DNA from: Oscillatoria sp. FACHB-1406
GTDB taxonomy: Bacteria > Cyanobacteriota > Cyanobacteriia > Cyanobacteriales > Spirulinaceae
Length of the DNA: 64,000 nucleotides
Reading direction: 5' to 3'
Assembly: GCF_014698145.1 (NCBI RefSeq)
Contig: NZ_JACJSM010000017.1
Location: 62,001-126,000 of the forward strand
The first letter of the stretch is position 1. Each line of letters opens with the position of its first letter. A program made the position numbers and the translations under genes. Shown piece after piece: positions 1 through 8,372 of this stretch. Under the pieces are notes generated by a model. The model did no database searches. It had not been told where the DNA came from and saw nothing but the letters and a program-made list of their open reading frames with translations.

Positions 1-423
1 AGCCTGTCCCCAGCGTCCGTCCCCTTTGAGGGCGCGATCGCAGCTTTCAACGGCCTCGGGATACCGTTCGAGGGCAATGAGTACGACGCAGCGGTTGTAG
101 AGGGCGAGAGTATAAGCTGGAGCGAGGGCAATCGCGCGATCGTGGGATTCGAGCGCTTCGGCCGTTCGTTTCAATTGCTCGTGCAAAATCGCACCCCGAA
201 TCGTCCAAAGGGAAGCATCGTTCGGGGCGAGAGTAAGGGCGCGATCGCACGCATTTAGCGCTTCTAAGCCCGAACCTTCGTAACAGGAATCGGGGGCGGG
301 AGTTGGCTCGGTGGTCGCCGCAGGAGGCATTGGAGCGCCATTATCCGCTGCTTTTACCGCAGCGATCGTCCCCAAACTCGTGCCGCCCAGAATTAGAAGA
401 AAAGCAAGAAATTGTTGCACCAT
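1..423 (-). CDS. TPR-repeat exported protein, partial (runs off left edge)
   Basis: The open frame begins with ATG at 423 and is still open at base 1, so only the first 141 codons are seen. The N-terminus is a hydrophobic signal-like segment (about residues 4-22, rich in Leu, Phe and Ala) followed by a Pro/Ala/Thr-rich linker. From about residue 50 there are TPR-like helices with the pattern ALNACDRALTLAPND and AVESCDRALKGD. The protein is probably periplasmic or membrane-anchored and scaffolds protein contacts, but no specific role can be given. The frame was read directly from the minus strand. Confidence 0.75.
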   Translation of the reverse strand, partial: MVQQFLAFLLILGGTSLGTIAAVKAADNGAPMPPAATTEPTPAPDSCYEGSGLEALNACDRALTLAPNDASLWTIRGAILHEQLKRTAEALESHDRAIALAPAYTLALYNRCVVLIALERYPEAVESCDRALKGDGRWGQA

Positions 424-460
424 CGGAGTTGTGTTGCCTTGAATGCAGAGTTATCTAAGC

Positions 461-480
461 GGGAAAAGACGTATTTTCCC
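461..480. other. Short inverted repeat
   Basis: GGGAAAA and TTTTCCC form a 7-bp stem with a six-base loop. It lies between the stop of the squalene/phytoene synthase-family gene and the start of the TPR gene, both on the minus strand. It could end transcription of the upstream gene, but no clear U-run follows on the minus strand. Confidence 0.3.
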
Positions 481-519
481 GACCAAGGTTGCACCCCGAC
501 TCCGGTATTGCTAGCGATT

Positions 520-1341
520 TTATCGATTGCTGCTGGTCAGTTCCTCCACTAAAGCGACAACCGCACTGCGACTGAGTTTTTCGTGACCTTCTGCTAAAGC
601 ATCAAGCGTTGCATGAGCTAATCGCCAAGGAATCTGACAAAAATCTAGCGCCGGCCCGGAGGGGAGCGCTGCGATGTAAGCATCGGCGAGGATCAAATTA
701 TTGCGAGCGTAGTTTTGCATTTGCTCCGCCGCCCAGCCATTGGGAAAAAAAGTTACGCCCCGTTGTAGGTCGTCTTTGTAATTGCGAAGAATATTAACAG
801 CTTGCAAGCCGCGCCCGAAGCCAATTGCATTGGCTCGGTGGGTTTGAGTGCCGTCATACCACGCCCAAAGGTCGGACAGAAGCAATCCTACTGCACCCGC
901 TACACTAAAAGTATAACAATTGAGGTCGCCTTCTGTGTTGACCTGCCAATTGCGAGCCGCCCAATAGGCCATGCGATCGGACATCGCGGCCGTCGCATCC
1001 CACACTCTGGCTCGAATGCTTGCCGGTGCGAGTTTTGCCCACTCTCCAATGCGCACGGAAACTTCGGGTAGGGGATCCGGCTCGGTTTTGAGTAAGCCCG
1101 ATAAGCGCTCGAAGTTGTCTCCATCTATAGCCGCTTGCAAGGAATAACTGATTTCTTGCAAAAGCAGCACTTTGCGATCGTTGGATAAGTCGGGACTATC
1201 CTCAATCTCATCAATAGCCCGCATACACAAGTAAGCAGAAGTGACTGCTTCTTGAAGCCCGCTAGGCAATCGATGGATTGGGATATAGAACGTTCTACTG
1301 GTTTCTTTCAAAACAATTAAGGCATCTGCAACCAAATCCAT
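520..1341 (-). CDS. Squalene/phytoene synthase family protein
   Basis: The 273-residue product belongs to the head-to-head prenyl synthase family, which condenses two prenyl diphosphates. The first acidic motif DEIED is at about residues 43-47, after the conserved SRTFYIPIHRLP segment. The second region reads NILRNYKDDLQRG (about residues 186-198), where canonical enzymes have an NxxRDxxxD motif. The aspartate after Arg is replaced here by Asn, though downstream acids are present. Many cyanobacteria have such a paralogue beside the true CrtB phytoene synthase and squalene synthase. The exact product (squalene, phytoene or another C30/C40 compound) cannot be decided from sequence alone. It appears to be transcribed alone. 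Confidence 0.8.
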   Translation of the reverse strand: MDLVADALIVLKETSRTFYIPIHRLPSGLQEAVTSAYLCMRAIDEIEDSPDLSNDRKVLLLQEISYSLQAAIDGDNFERLSGLLKTEPDPLPEVSVRIGEWAKLAPASIRARVWDATAAMSDRMAYWAARNWQVNTEGDLNCYTFSVAGAVGLLLSDLWAWYDGTQTHRANAIGFGRGLQAVNILRNYKDDLQRGVTFFPNGWAAEQMQNYARNNLILADAYIAALPSGPALDFCQIPWRLAHATLDALAEGHEKLSRSAVVALVEELTSSNR

Positions 1342-1516
1342 GCCTTTTCACTCCTCATCACTAAAAATGAACTCAGCAGCTATGGAACGCATCGAACTCT
1401 GCGGCGAACTAACTCCCTTTTACTTCAGCAGACTCAGCGCTTCTAACGAACGAGCTTACAAATATTTACCATGCTTTGGCCGATTCGCGCCGTAGCAATC
1501 TAATCCTAATACCTCG

Positions 1517-1544
1517 AAAACCCAACCTCCATCAGGAGATTGGG
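1517..1544 (-). terminator. Rho-independent terminator of the 129-aa gene
   Basis: Read on the minus strand, CCCAATCTCC and GGAGGTTGGG pair around a TGAT loop and are followed by TTTT. It lies about 64 bp downstream of the stop codon of the minus-strand gene at 1608-1997. Spacing, stem and short U-run fit an intrinsic terminator. Confidence 0.65.
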
Positions 1545-1607
1545 CTTAAGGATCTAAAATCTTTAGATTTTTAAGTCGATCGAACTGTACCGTCCAATCG
1601 CAGGGTA

Positions 1608-1997
1608 TCAAGCCAAGGTTTCCGGACAATAGCCCAGCCCGCGCGCGAATTGACGGCGGAAAGCCTCGATATCGTCTTTATCCGGGTTGCCGTGGGCGAC
1701 AACAGTCACTTGATAGCGCCGCATGACTTCAATGGGGGATTGTCCGGTTTCCAAACTCCAGAGCGCCATTTGCAAGCGAATATCAGGTTCGTAGGGGATT
1801 CCTAATTCGTTCATGTAGGCGAGGAAGTCCAAATGCTTGTGAGAGGACACCGGATCGCACAGTTTGATTTTCACAATCCAGCCGTCGATCTGATGGATGA
1901 CGGTTACGAACTCAACTAAGACATCGTTCGCCTGACGCAAATATTCAGCGACTCTAAGCGTTAAACTAGCATTTGCAAGAAAATAGAGATAATACAT
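1608..1997 (-). CDS. Conserved hypothetical protein, 129 aa
   Basis: I do not recognise the family. The 129-residue product is soluble, with a central region (about residues 30-60) rich in Val/Ile strands and a C-terminal helical part. It has no membrane segment and no metal-binding pattern; the two cysteines are far apart. The ATG start at 1997 follows a 190-bp gap divergent from queA. A terminator-like hairpin lies downstream, so it is probably monocistronic. Codon use and HIP1 content resemble the neighbours, which supports a real, native gene. Confidence 0.6.
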   Translation of the reverse strand: MYYLYFLANASLTLRVAEYLRQANDVLVEFVTVIHQIDGWIVKIKLCDPVSSHKHLDFLAYMNELGIPYEPDIRLQMALWSLETGQSPIEVMRRYQVTVVAHGNPDKDDIEAFRRQFARGLGYCPETLA

Positions 1998-2188
1998 AAC
2001 TCACCCAGAGCAGACCTTCGTAGACACCGATCTACCTTATAGCGTCGCTTAAAAGCGAACTGAAGGGAAAGGGGAAAAGCCCCCGACTTTCACGAGGGGA
2101 TTTACCCAATTCTTTCACAATTGTTGGATCTTGCCAATCTCCTCTCGCTGCCCTCAAAAAAAGAATCGCGTCAAGACTAGCCTTTCGC

Positions 2189-3289
2189 ATGAATGAAGAT
2201 TATTTACTCTCGAGCTATCATTACGAACTGCCGTCCGAAGCGATCGCGCAACAGCCCGCTTTACCAAGGGATAGTTCTCGCCTGCTCGTGATTGATTCCC
2301 CGACAACGTTCGCCCATCGTACTTTTCGGGAACTACCCGACTGCTTGCAAGCCGGGGATTTGTTGGTGTTGAATAATACGCGCGTCTTTCCCGCGCGTTT
2401 GTATGGGCGCAAGTCTACGGGCGCGCGGGTAGAAGTCTTGTTGCTCGAGGAGCGTCAGCCCAATTGTTGGTTGGCGTTAGTGAAACCTGGAAAGCGCTTT
2501 ACCCTGGGTTCGGAAATTTGGTTTTTTGCACCGTCGGAAGTGGAGCAACCGGAGGCGGAACCGCAGTTACGGGCGACAGCGATCGCGCGCGATGAGGCGA
2601 CGGGCGGACGCTTGTTACAGTTCGATCTGCCGCCCGAAAAGTCGCTGTTTTCAATCCTCGAAGCGATCGGGCAGGTACCGCTACCGCCCTATATCCAAGC
2701 CCGAGACTCTCTCCCTTCTCAGTATCAAACGGTTTACGCGCGCGAACTCGGTTCGGCAGCAGCGCCGACAGCAGGCTTGCACTTCACCGAAGTGCTGTTG
2801 GATGCCCTTCAACAGCGAGGGATTAGTATTGCTGATGTAACGCTGCACGTAGGCGTGGGAACGTTTCGCCCGGTGGAGACGGAGGATATTCGCTCTCACG
2901 CGATGCACTCGGAATGGTTTGAGGTGAACGCCGCAACGGTGGAGAAGATTTTGCAGACGAAGGCTGCGGGGGGACGAGTGATTGCGGTGGGAACGACGGT
3001 GGCGCGATCGCTGGAAGGGACAGCACGGGCTAAGGCTTCGGAATCTGGACTTTCTCCGTTCTCGGGGCGGACTAATTTATTTATCTATCCCGGCTATCAA
3101 TGGCAAGTTGTGGATGGATTGATCACGAATTTTCACCTACCGGGTTCGAGTTTGTTGATGTTGGTAAGCGCGTTGGTGGGGCGCAAGCGCTTGCTGGAAC
3201 TCTATCAAACTGCGATCGCGCAGGGCTATCGGTTTTATTCGTTCGGCGATGCCATGCTAATTTTGCCCGAGGCCAGAGGAATTCATTGA
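2189..3289 (+). CDS. queA: S-adenosylmethionine:tRNA ribosyltransferase-isomerase QueA
   Basis: QueA transfers and isomerises the ribosyl part of SAM onto 7-aminomethyl-7-deazaguanine in tRNA, giving epoxyqueuosine in the wobble position of GUN anticodons. The 366-residue length is close to the usual 340-365. Family landmarks are visible: the N-terminal YHYELPSEAIAQ with LPRDSSRLLV (about residues 11-35), GDLLVLNNTRVFPARL (about 56-71), AAPTAGLHFTE (about 190-200), the LHVGVGTFRPV segment (about 219-229), and the C-terminal LPGSSLLMLVSALVG plus SFGDAMLI. The gene is divergent from the 129-aa gene and followed by a TPR gene on the same strand. No queuosine partner gene lies nearby. Confidence 0.95.
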   Translation: MNEDYLLSSYHYELPSEAIAQQPALPRDSSRLLVIDSPTTFAHRTFRELPDCLQAGDLLVLNNTRVFPARLYGRKSTGARVEVLLLEERQPNCWLALVKPGKRFTLGSEIWFFAPSEVEQPEAEPQLRATAIARDEATGGRLLQFDLPPEKSLFSILEAIGQVPLPPYIQARDSLPSQYQTVYARELGSAAAPTAGLHFTEVLLDALQQRGISIADVTLHVGVGTFRPVETEDIRSHAMHSEWFEVNAATVEKILQTKAAGGRVIAVGTTVARSLEGTARAKASESGLSPFSGRTNLFIYPGYQWQVVDGLITNFHLPGSSLLMLVSALVGRKRLLELYQTAIAQGYRFYSFGDAMLILPEARGIH

Positions 3290-3413
3290 TAATGGACAGT
3301 TAATAACGAAAGGCATTAAAATTTCAACGCAGCAAGAGACAGCATCAACCTGGAATTTCTTTCGTTATCCATTGTCAATTGTTCGTTGTCCATTAAATTG
3401 TTGAGGTGTGCTG

Positions 3414-4679
3414 ATGGTGAAAAGGGCGAAAAACCGAGGAAAAGCGATCGCGCTAGTCTTAAGCCTTTCGAGCGCGATCGTTCTATTGCCGAGCGTAGCA
3501 GGAGCGGCTCCCATTCCAGAATTTTCCCGAACCAAACAGCGCATTGAAGGCTTATATACCAATAACTTGGATGCGGCGCAGTTATTGCAGCGCGGCGTGA
3601 CTGAGTACAAGCGCAAAAATTATACCGTCGCCGAAGAGTCCCTGCGTCAGGCTTTGGATTTCGATCCGAGAATGGCGATCGCCTATTACTTATTGGGCAA
3701 CACGCTTATGGCTCAAAATCGCAATACGGATGCGATCGCGCAGTACCAACAGGCGACCTCCCTCGACCCCAGCATGACCGAGGCGTACTACAATCTCGGC
3801 ATCGCCTACTCGATGACCGGACAGTTGAATTCGGCAGCCGAAGAGTTTCAAAAAGCCCTCGTCATCAATCCCAATTTTGCAGCCGCGTACTACAATCTCG
3901 CTCATACCCTCGATACTCAGGGACGCGCGGCAGAAGCGAGCGAATATTACCGGCAAGCCTTGCGGCTGGATCCCAATAATGCTGGAGCTTACAGCAATTT
4001 GGCTTTAATTTCAGCGCGTCAGGGAAAAACTGAAGAAGCGATCGCACTGCTGCAAAATGCCGTTCGGACAGATCCTAACCTCGCGATCGCACAGTACCAA
4101 CTCGGTATCCTCTACGCTCAGAAAGGGCAGTTTGAGGCAGCAGAAGCCCCTTTAACCGCAGCAGTCCAACTCGACCCCAATAATGCCGCCGCTCAGTACA
4201 ATTTAGGCAGGGTACTGCTCGAATTGAACGATCCGGCAACGGCGCGCGATCGCCTCGAACGCGCGATCGCTCTGGATGCGAATAATCCCGATGCTTACCA
4301 ACAACTCGGAATTGCCAAACTCAGAACCGGAGATTCAGCAGGCGCGATTGAAACGCTGCAAGCTTATCTCAGTCGCAAACCGGGAGACGCTCAAACTTAC
4401 TCGAATCTCGGCCTTGCTTACCAAAAAGAAGGGAAATATGAGGACGCGATCGCGCAATACCAACGCGCCCTCAGACTCGAGCCTAACGACGCAGAAACCT
4501 TCTACAACATCGGTATTTCCCTGCACGAATCCAAACAATCCCAACGCGCGATCGCGCCCCTCCAAGAAGCCTTCCGCCTCTTTCAGCAACAAGGGCAAAC
4601 CGCGCGCGCTCAAGAAGTCAAACAATACCTCGAACAAACCGTACTGCCCGAAATTCCTAAACCCGAAACAGCCCAATAA
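3414..4679 (+). CDS. Exported TPR-repeat protein
   Basis: The product has a signal peptide (about residues 10-32, a hydrophobic stretch ending VAGAAP). About ten 34-residue TPR units follow to near the C-terminus, each with the A-YYNLG/AxxxxP spacing. TPR arrays are protein-binding scaffolds. In cyanobacteria such exported forms are often linked to envelope or photosystem assembly, but no partner can be named here. I chose ATG 3414 because GAGG at 3403-3406 is spaced correctly; the in-frame GTG at 3408 would overlap that site. The next gene, mtnD, starts 30 bp downstream on the same strand, so co-transcription is possible. Confidence 0.85.
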   Translation: MVKRAKNRGKAIALVLSLSSAIVLLPSVAGAAPIPEFSRTKQRIEGLYTNNLDAAQLLQRGVTEYKRKNYTVAEESLRQALDFDPRMAIAYYLLGNTLMAQNRNTDAIAQYQQATSLDPSMTEAYYNLGIAYSMTGQLNSAAEEFQKALVINPNFAAAYYNLAHTLDTQGRAAEASEYYRQALRLDPNNAGAYSNLALISARQGKTEEAIALLQNAVRTDPNLAIAQYQLGILYAQKGQFEAAEAPLTAAVQLDPNNAAAQYNLGRVLLELNDPATARDRLERAIALDANNPDAYQQLGIAKLRTGDSAGAIETLQAYLSRKPGDAQTYSNLGLAYQKEGKYEDAIAQYQRALRLEPNDAETFYNIGISLHESKQSQRAIAPLQEAFRLFQQQGQTARAQEVKQYLEQTVLPEIPKPETAQ

Positions 4680-4709
4680 ATTGAACTTAAGCTATTTAAG
4701 AAAATCGCA

Positions 4710-5264
4710 ATGGCAATTTTACAATTAGAAGACGGTACAACCTACACTCAAACCGACGATATTGCGCGCGAACTTGCCGCACTAAATGTCAACTTAGCTC
4801 GCTGGCCGGTTGGGGACAATGAAACCCTTCAAACTCTACTCGCAAAAGCTGCCTTAGATGAAGCAGAAAAAGAAGAAGTTTTGCAGTCCATCGACCGATA
4901 TTTCGAGCAACTTAAGCAAGAAGCAGGCTATCAAACTCGCGATTTAATTGTCTTGCATCCCGATATTCCAAATCTCGACGCACTCTTAGCTAAATTTCAA
5001 CGTTGCCATACCCACGGCGATGACGAAGTACGCTACATCATTGAAGGGGAAGGCGTATTTGGTTTTGTAACTCCAGAGGGGAAGCAGATGGAACTGACAA
5101 TTCAACCGGAAGAATTTATCAATGTCCCGGCGGGTACGGAACATTGGTTTTATTTAACCCCACAGAAACGCATTAAAGCCGTGCGTTATTTCACCTCAAT
5201 GGAAGGTTGGGTTCCTGAATATACAGAAACCGCAATTCGGATGCGTCCTCTAGCGTTGACTTAG
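4710..5264 (+). CDS. mtnD: Acireductone dioxygenase MtnD
   Basis: This cupin-fold metalloenzyme oxidises the acireductone intermediate of the methionine salvage pathway. With iron it yields the methionine precursor 2-oxo-4-methylthiobutanoate and formate. The 184-residue length is typical. The metal ligands are plain: His100, His102 and Glu106 in HTHGDDE, and His145 in GTEHWF. The family signature EGEGVFGF follows the first metal motif. It lies 30 bp after the TPR gene. No other methionine salvage gene is in this window, so the pathway must be completed elsewhere in the genome. Confidence 0.93.
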   Translation: MAILQLEDGTTYTQTDDIARELAALNVNLARWPVGDNETLQTLLAKAALDEAEKEEVLQSIDRYFEQLKQEAGYQTRDLIVLHPDIPNLDALLAKFQRCHTHGDDEVRYIIEGEGVFGFVTPEGKQMELTIQPEEFINVPAGTEHWFYLTPQKRIKAVRYFTSMEGWVPEYTETAIRMRPLALT

Positions 5265-5389
5265 AGAATGTTTGAAAAGTTGAGTGAGGGGTAAAAAAAG
5301 GACTTAAGTGTAAGGGGTTAAGCTGTTCCCTCTTCAGTTTGATAAGTCCTTAAACTCACGCTCGCGCTCCACATCCCCGCACGCGAGTA

Positions 5390-5698
5390 TTAAGAACGAC
5401 GCGCAGAAGCCGCAACAAGAGGTTGCCGCGAGGTTCGGGCTGGCATCGATTCCCAACCTCGAATCGGTCCTGGCTGTAAGCCAGAATAAGAATTGAGGCT
5501 GTAGACTCCCGTGGCGCAGGCTTCGACCACTCGACCATTCAATTCGCAGGTGGTCATTAAGTAGTCGCAAGCATCGCATTCAACACGAACGGCCAAGCTT
5601 TTCGGGCAACCGAATTCTGCTCCATCACGGCCGCTGAAATGATGGCGTTGGGCAAAACTTCCGCAATTCGGGCAGTGAATTTTTTCGATTAAGTGCAT
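5390..5698 (-). CDS. Small zinc-ribbon protein, 102 aa
   Basis: The N-terminal half carries two CxxC pairs (Cys9/Cys12 in CPNC and Cys41/Cys44 in CDAC), spaced as a four-cysteine zinc ribbon. A further Cys31 and Cys51 are present. The C-terminal third is Arg/Ser/Pro-rich and looks disordered. Short cyanobacterial proteins of this type are often automatically labelled 'replication restart helicase PriA' because of the zinc ribbon alone. No helicase motif is present here, so that label is not supported. The ATG at 5698 is the only good start. Function is unknown; nucleic acid or protein binding is a guess. Confidence 0.7.
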   Translation of the reverse strand: MHLIEKIHCPNCGSFAQRHHFSGRDGAEFGCPKSLAVRVECDACDYLMTTCELNGRVVEACATGVYSLNSYSGLQPGPIRGWESMPARTSRQPLVAASARRS

Positions 5699-6433
5699 GA
5701 CTGCTTCCTTCCCGTTGGGATAATTTATATCTGTGCGTCAAGCCCTTCTACAGAGAAACAATGATTAGCTTTTCTTTTTGGGTAGACAGAACAAAAACGC
5801 TAGTGATTTGTTAAATTTCAGATTTGAAAGTAAATCTGCCTGCTCCCGATCTTAAAGGGAGGCTAAAGAGGTTTAGCGAAGGCTTAAGTTGAGTTTTTTA
5901 GGCGATTCGTCTAAAGTTCATAGAGCGAATCCTAAGCTTTATTTTATCATTCTTTCATGATAGCCCTTTCTTCGGTAGGGTGCAAAGATAGCTTAAAGTT
6001 TTGAGACATATCTTCTTATATTCTTATAACTTGTCTGAAAAAGCGCGGCATCTTCTCTAAGGAAGATGTTATCTCACCCCTGACTCTCATTTAAGGATAT
6101 CCTTTGGGATCGTATTGAACGCCTCGATCCCAAAGGTTAATTCCCGACAAAGGCTAAATCTCCGTTTGAACGAACTTGGCGCGATCGCGTCTTAAGTCCC
6201 AGTTCCGAGAAATTGCTGAAAAATACTAGCAAGGAAGTGCGCTGCAAGCTCGCTCAAAATCCTCATCGCTTTAAATCGGCTTGCAGCCCCATGCCCCCAG
6301 CAACCGAGTTCGATTTGGGGTAAGATCGGGGCAGCGATCGCGCGCCGACCCGAATACCACCGGATTGACTCGTAAAGCTAGCAAGCGACGCGGTAATATC
6401 CGTGCGATGCGCGATCGGGAGTCACTCTCGACC
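5699..6433. other. Gene-free stretch with one strong hairpin
   Basis: No convincing gene is seen in this 735-bp gap. A plus-strand frame at 6281-6580 overlaps the 3' end of cynS and has no family resemblance. The left half is AT-rich and could hold the promoter of the zinc-ribbon gene. The right half has several HIP1-like sites. The perfect inverted repeat at 6101-6136 is listed separately. Confidence 0.6.
6101..6136. other. Perfect 12-bp inverted repeat
   Basis: CCTTTGGGATCG at 6101-6112 pairs perfectly with CGATCCCAAAGG at 6125-6136, leaving a 12-base loop. It sits about 300 bp from cynS and 400 bp from the zinc-ribbon gene. No U-run follows on the plus strand. It may be a dispersed palindrome, an RNA structure or a terminator for an unseen transcript. 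Confidence 0.5.
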
Positions 6434-6871
6434 TCACCACTTTTTATAGGGCAAAAATTTACCGCACATCGTCACTTTAACGCGATCGCCTTTCGGGTCT
6501 TCAACCTTATCCACTTCAACGGAAAAATCGATCGCGCTCATAATCCCATCTCCAAACTTTTCGTGAATGACGGCTTTTAACGGCATCCCGTACACCTGCA
6601 TAATTTCATAGAAACGATAAATCAGCGGATCCGTTGGAATTACGGGATCTAACGAGCCTTTCAAGGGAGGAACGGTTAATTCTTCAGCCATTTCTTCCGG
6701 CAAATCCAAAGCTGCTACTAACTTCTTGGCTTCCTCAATTCCGGCGCTCGCTTGACCGTAAAATAGGGCAGCAATCCAAGTTTCATCAAATCCGATAAGT
6801 TTTTCTAAATCTGCAAAGGTTAATTTTTTTGCTTTCTTAGCAGCGAGTAATTGACTAGAAAGGTCGGACAT
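6434..6871 (-). CDS. cynS: Cyanate hydratase (cyanase) CynS
   Basis: Cyanase decomposes cyanate with bicarbonate to ammonia and carbon dioxide in the cytoplasm, detoxifying cyanate and supplying nitrogen. The 145-residue length is near the usual 147-156. An N-terminal helical domain precedes the catalytic domain, where Arg86 and Glu89 (in YRFYEIM) and Ser112 (in IMSAIDF) match the known catalytic Arg, Glu and Ser of the E. coli enzyme. The C-terminus KFLPYKKW is typical. The gene stands alone, without the cynABD cyanate transporter genes seen in some cyanobacteria. A consensus NtcA-type promoter lies upstream, so nitrogen control is expected. Confidence 0.96.
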   Translation of the reverse strand: MSDLSSQLLAAKKAKKLTFADLEKLIGFDETWIAALFYGQASAGIEEAKKLVAALDLPEEMAEELTVPPLKGSLDPVIPTDPLIYRFYEIMQVYGMPLKAVIHEKFGDGIMSAIDFSVEVDKVEDPKGDRVKVTMCGKFLPYKKW

Positions 6872-6915
6872 TTAAAAAAAATATTAGGGTAAGGGTAGAC
6901 CAATGCTATCCCTCT

Positions 6916-6958
6916 ACCCTAAACGTCGTTCCCTTTTTAATTCTGTATGTTTTAATAC
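6916..6958 (-). promoter_or_regulatory. NtcA-activated-type promoter of cynS
   Basis: A perfect GTA-N8-TAC box lies at 6945-6958. On the minus strand it is followed after 23 bases by TAGGGT (6921 to 6916), which fits the TAN3T -10 box. This is the canonical layout of cyanobacterial NtcA-activated promoters, where the NtcA box replaces the -35 element. The implied start of transcription is near 6908, giving a leader of about 40 bases before the cynS ATG at 6871. Known biology fits, because cyanase genes are under nitrogen control in several cyanobacteria. Confidence 0.75.
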
Positions 6959-7063
6959 TCCAAAATGACTGGGAAAATGTTAGAGCAATGGGTCTATTTT
7001 TAGAAATTGGCAATATAGTGCTACTGGGTTGTGAATGTACGTTTCTAAAAGCACCAAAGTCTT

Positions 7064-7088
7064 GGCTGGTAGGCGCTGCCCACCCTAC
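7064..7088 (-). repeat. Dispersed palindromic repeat, family 2
   Basis: On the minus strand this reads GTAGGGTGGGCAG followed by CGCCTACCAGCC, with a GGGC/GCCC core palindrome. Close copies occur at 36296-36320 and 42173-42197, and a degenerate one at 18802-18825. It is intergenic. Confidence 0.7.
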
Positions 7089-7151
7089 CCGATGTCCTAA
7101 CTGAGTTGCGTAGCGCTATATCTTCCGCTTTCCCCTATACATCGAGCAATT

Positions 7152-7179
7152 GTAGGGACGTTAAATTTAACGTCCCTAC
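7152..7179. repeat. Palindromic repeat, family 1, copy a
   Basis: GTAGGGACGTT and AACGTCCCTAC flank AAATTT, making a perfect 28-bp palindrome. It lies 52 bp downstream of the stop of the minus-strand gene at 7231. Five more members occur at 11890, 15252, 18435, 21202 and 36256. Confidence 0.85.
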
Positions 7180-7230
7180 TCAGATCCCTTCAATTCAACC
7201 GATAAGCAATTAAATCTAAGCTTTTTCCTC

Positions 7231-8124
7231 TCAATCGCCAATGACGCGATCGCGCAAATTCAAATTCGCATTCGGCTGTCCGTTGCGGTTGAGATAGCCC
7301 GTATCCATAAGAAAAGCTTTTAACGCTGTGGGAAAGTCCGGATGGCGACCGACAGGCTCGTTTTTACTATCGTAAATATCTAAACCCCAATCGTTGCTGC
7401 GATCGTAACGTGCCAGCATAAAATCCCAACCGTCTTCAAACTCGCCCAGTAGAATTTTTTGCGCGACATAACCAGCTAAAACGCCATTTCCCGCGCCGTT
7501 TTCTTCCATACTTTTATACATCTGCCAAGCAATCGATCGCAGATATTCGGGATATTGGCGCGTTACATCTTCAAAGTCGCCATCGCGATAGGATAAAACA
7601 ATTGAAGGTGGAAAAGACCCGGCATAAGCATCAAAAGTGTAGAGAAAGTTATTATCGTAGGTAATAAATTCCATCCGACCATCTTGATTGAGGTCTTTGA
7701 ACTCACCCCCGCCACCATCAGCAGGGCCGAGTTGCACGGAACTAAAATTGTTACCTTGGACGGTATAAACAGTCTGTGCGGTGCAGCAGTGCGCGCCGCC
7801 GGTGTAGGTTTCGACGATAACTTCCGGCGTGCCGTTGCTGTCGAGATCTCGCAGGCTAATATTGCCGTGATTATACGTTGAAGCCGTCTCCCTAACCTTC
7901 TCTTTACCGTCGTAATAGAGCGTGTAGCGCAGGTTATTTTCTTCATTAACGGCTTCGTTATTGTCTTTGTCGTAACTGACGGAGACTTTTACCTTACCGA
8001 TCGCGATTTCGCGGTTTTGGAAACCTGGGGTATCGTAGCTGATTTCAATTTCGGGAACGGCGAGGGCGGGAAGGGCTAAAGTGACGCTAGCAGCAGCAAA
8101 GAGGGCTGAAAAAAGGTGACGCAT
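7231..8124 (-). CDS. Exported protein with FG-GAP/EF-hand-like Asp-rich motifs
   Basis: The N-terminus is a signal peptide (residues 1-23 from ATG 8124, ending ALAVP). I chose this ATG over the in-frame TTG at 8133. The mature part has repeated acidic turn motifs of the DxDxNG type: LRDLDSNGTPEVIVET and FKDLNQDGRMEFITY. These resemble calcium-binding or VCBS/FG-GAP propeller loops. Between them is a GGAHCCT segment with paired cysteines. The C-terminal third is helical. It is probably periplasmic or secreted; no enzymatic role can be read. It is transcribed alone on the minus strand and ends beside a family-1 palindrome. Confidence 0.75.
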   Translation of the reverse strand: MRHLFSALFAAASVTLALPALAVPEIEISYDTPGFQNREIAIGKVKVSVSYDKDNNEAVNEENNLRYTLYYDGKEKVRETASTYNHGNISLRDLDSNGTPEVIVETYTGGAHCCTAQTVYTVQGNNFSSVQLGPADGGGGEFKDLNQDGRMEFITYDNNFLYTFDAYAGSFPPSIVLSYRDGDFEDVTRQYPEYLRSIAWQMYKSMEENGAGNGVLAGYVAQKILLGEFEDGWDFMLARYDRSNDWGLDIYDSKNEPVGRHPDFPTALKAFLMDTGYLNRNGQPNANLNLRDRVIGD

Positions 8125-8372
8125 CGAATCCAAGGTTGAAAAATGACGATTAGCGATTACTTCAACCGCTCAAGGCTTAATTCCGCATTTATCGCGATAA
8201 AAACCTTAAAAAATTGGCTTATACGACTGCAAATCCGAGTAAATTTATCCCCGTCGAGTCGCGGGCAAGAACGCGGCACTCCGGTTGACGTGCAAAATTT
8301 CACGAAAGTTTCGAGTTATTTGTCGAGACTTCGTACAATTTGTAAAGGTAAACTCTTACAATCTGTATTGAA

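Noticed and set aside
5390-5698. PriA replication restart helicase.
   Set aside because: Only a small four-cysteine zinc-ribbon region is present; the product is 102 residues and has no helicase motifs.
6281-6580. A 99-residue plus-strand frame.
   Set aside because: Its second half is antisense to the cyanase gene and the first half has no family support.
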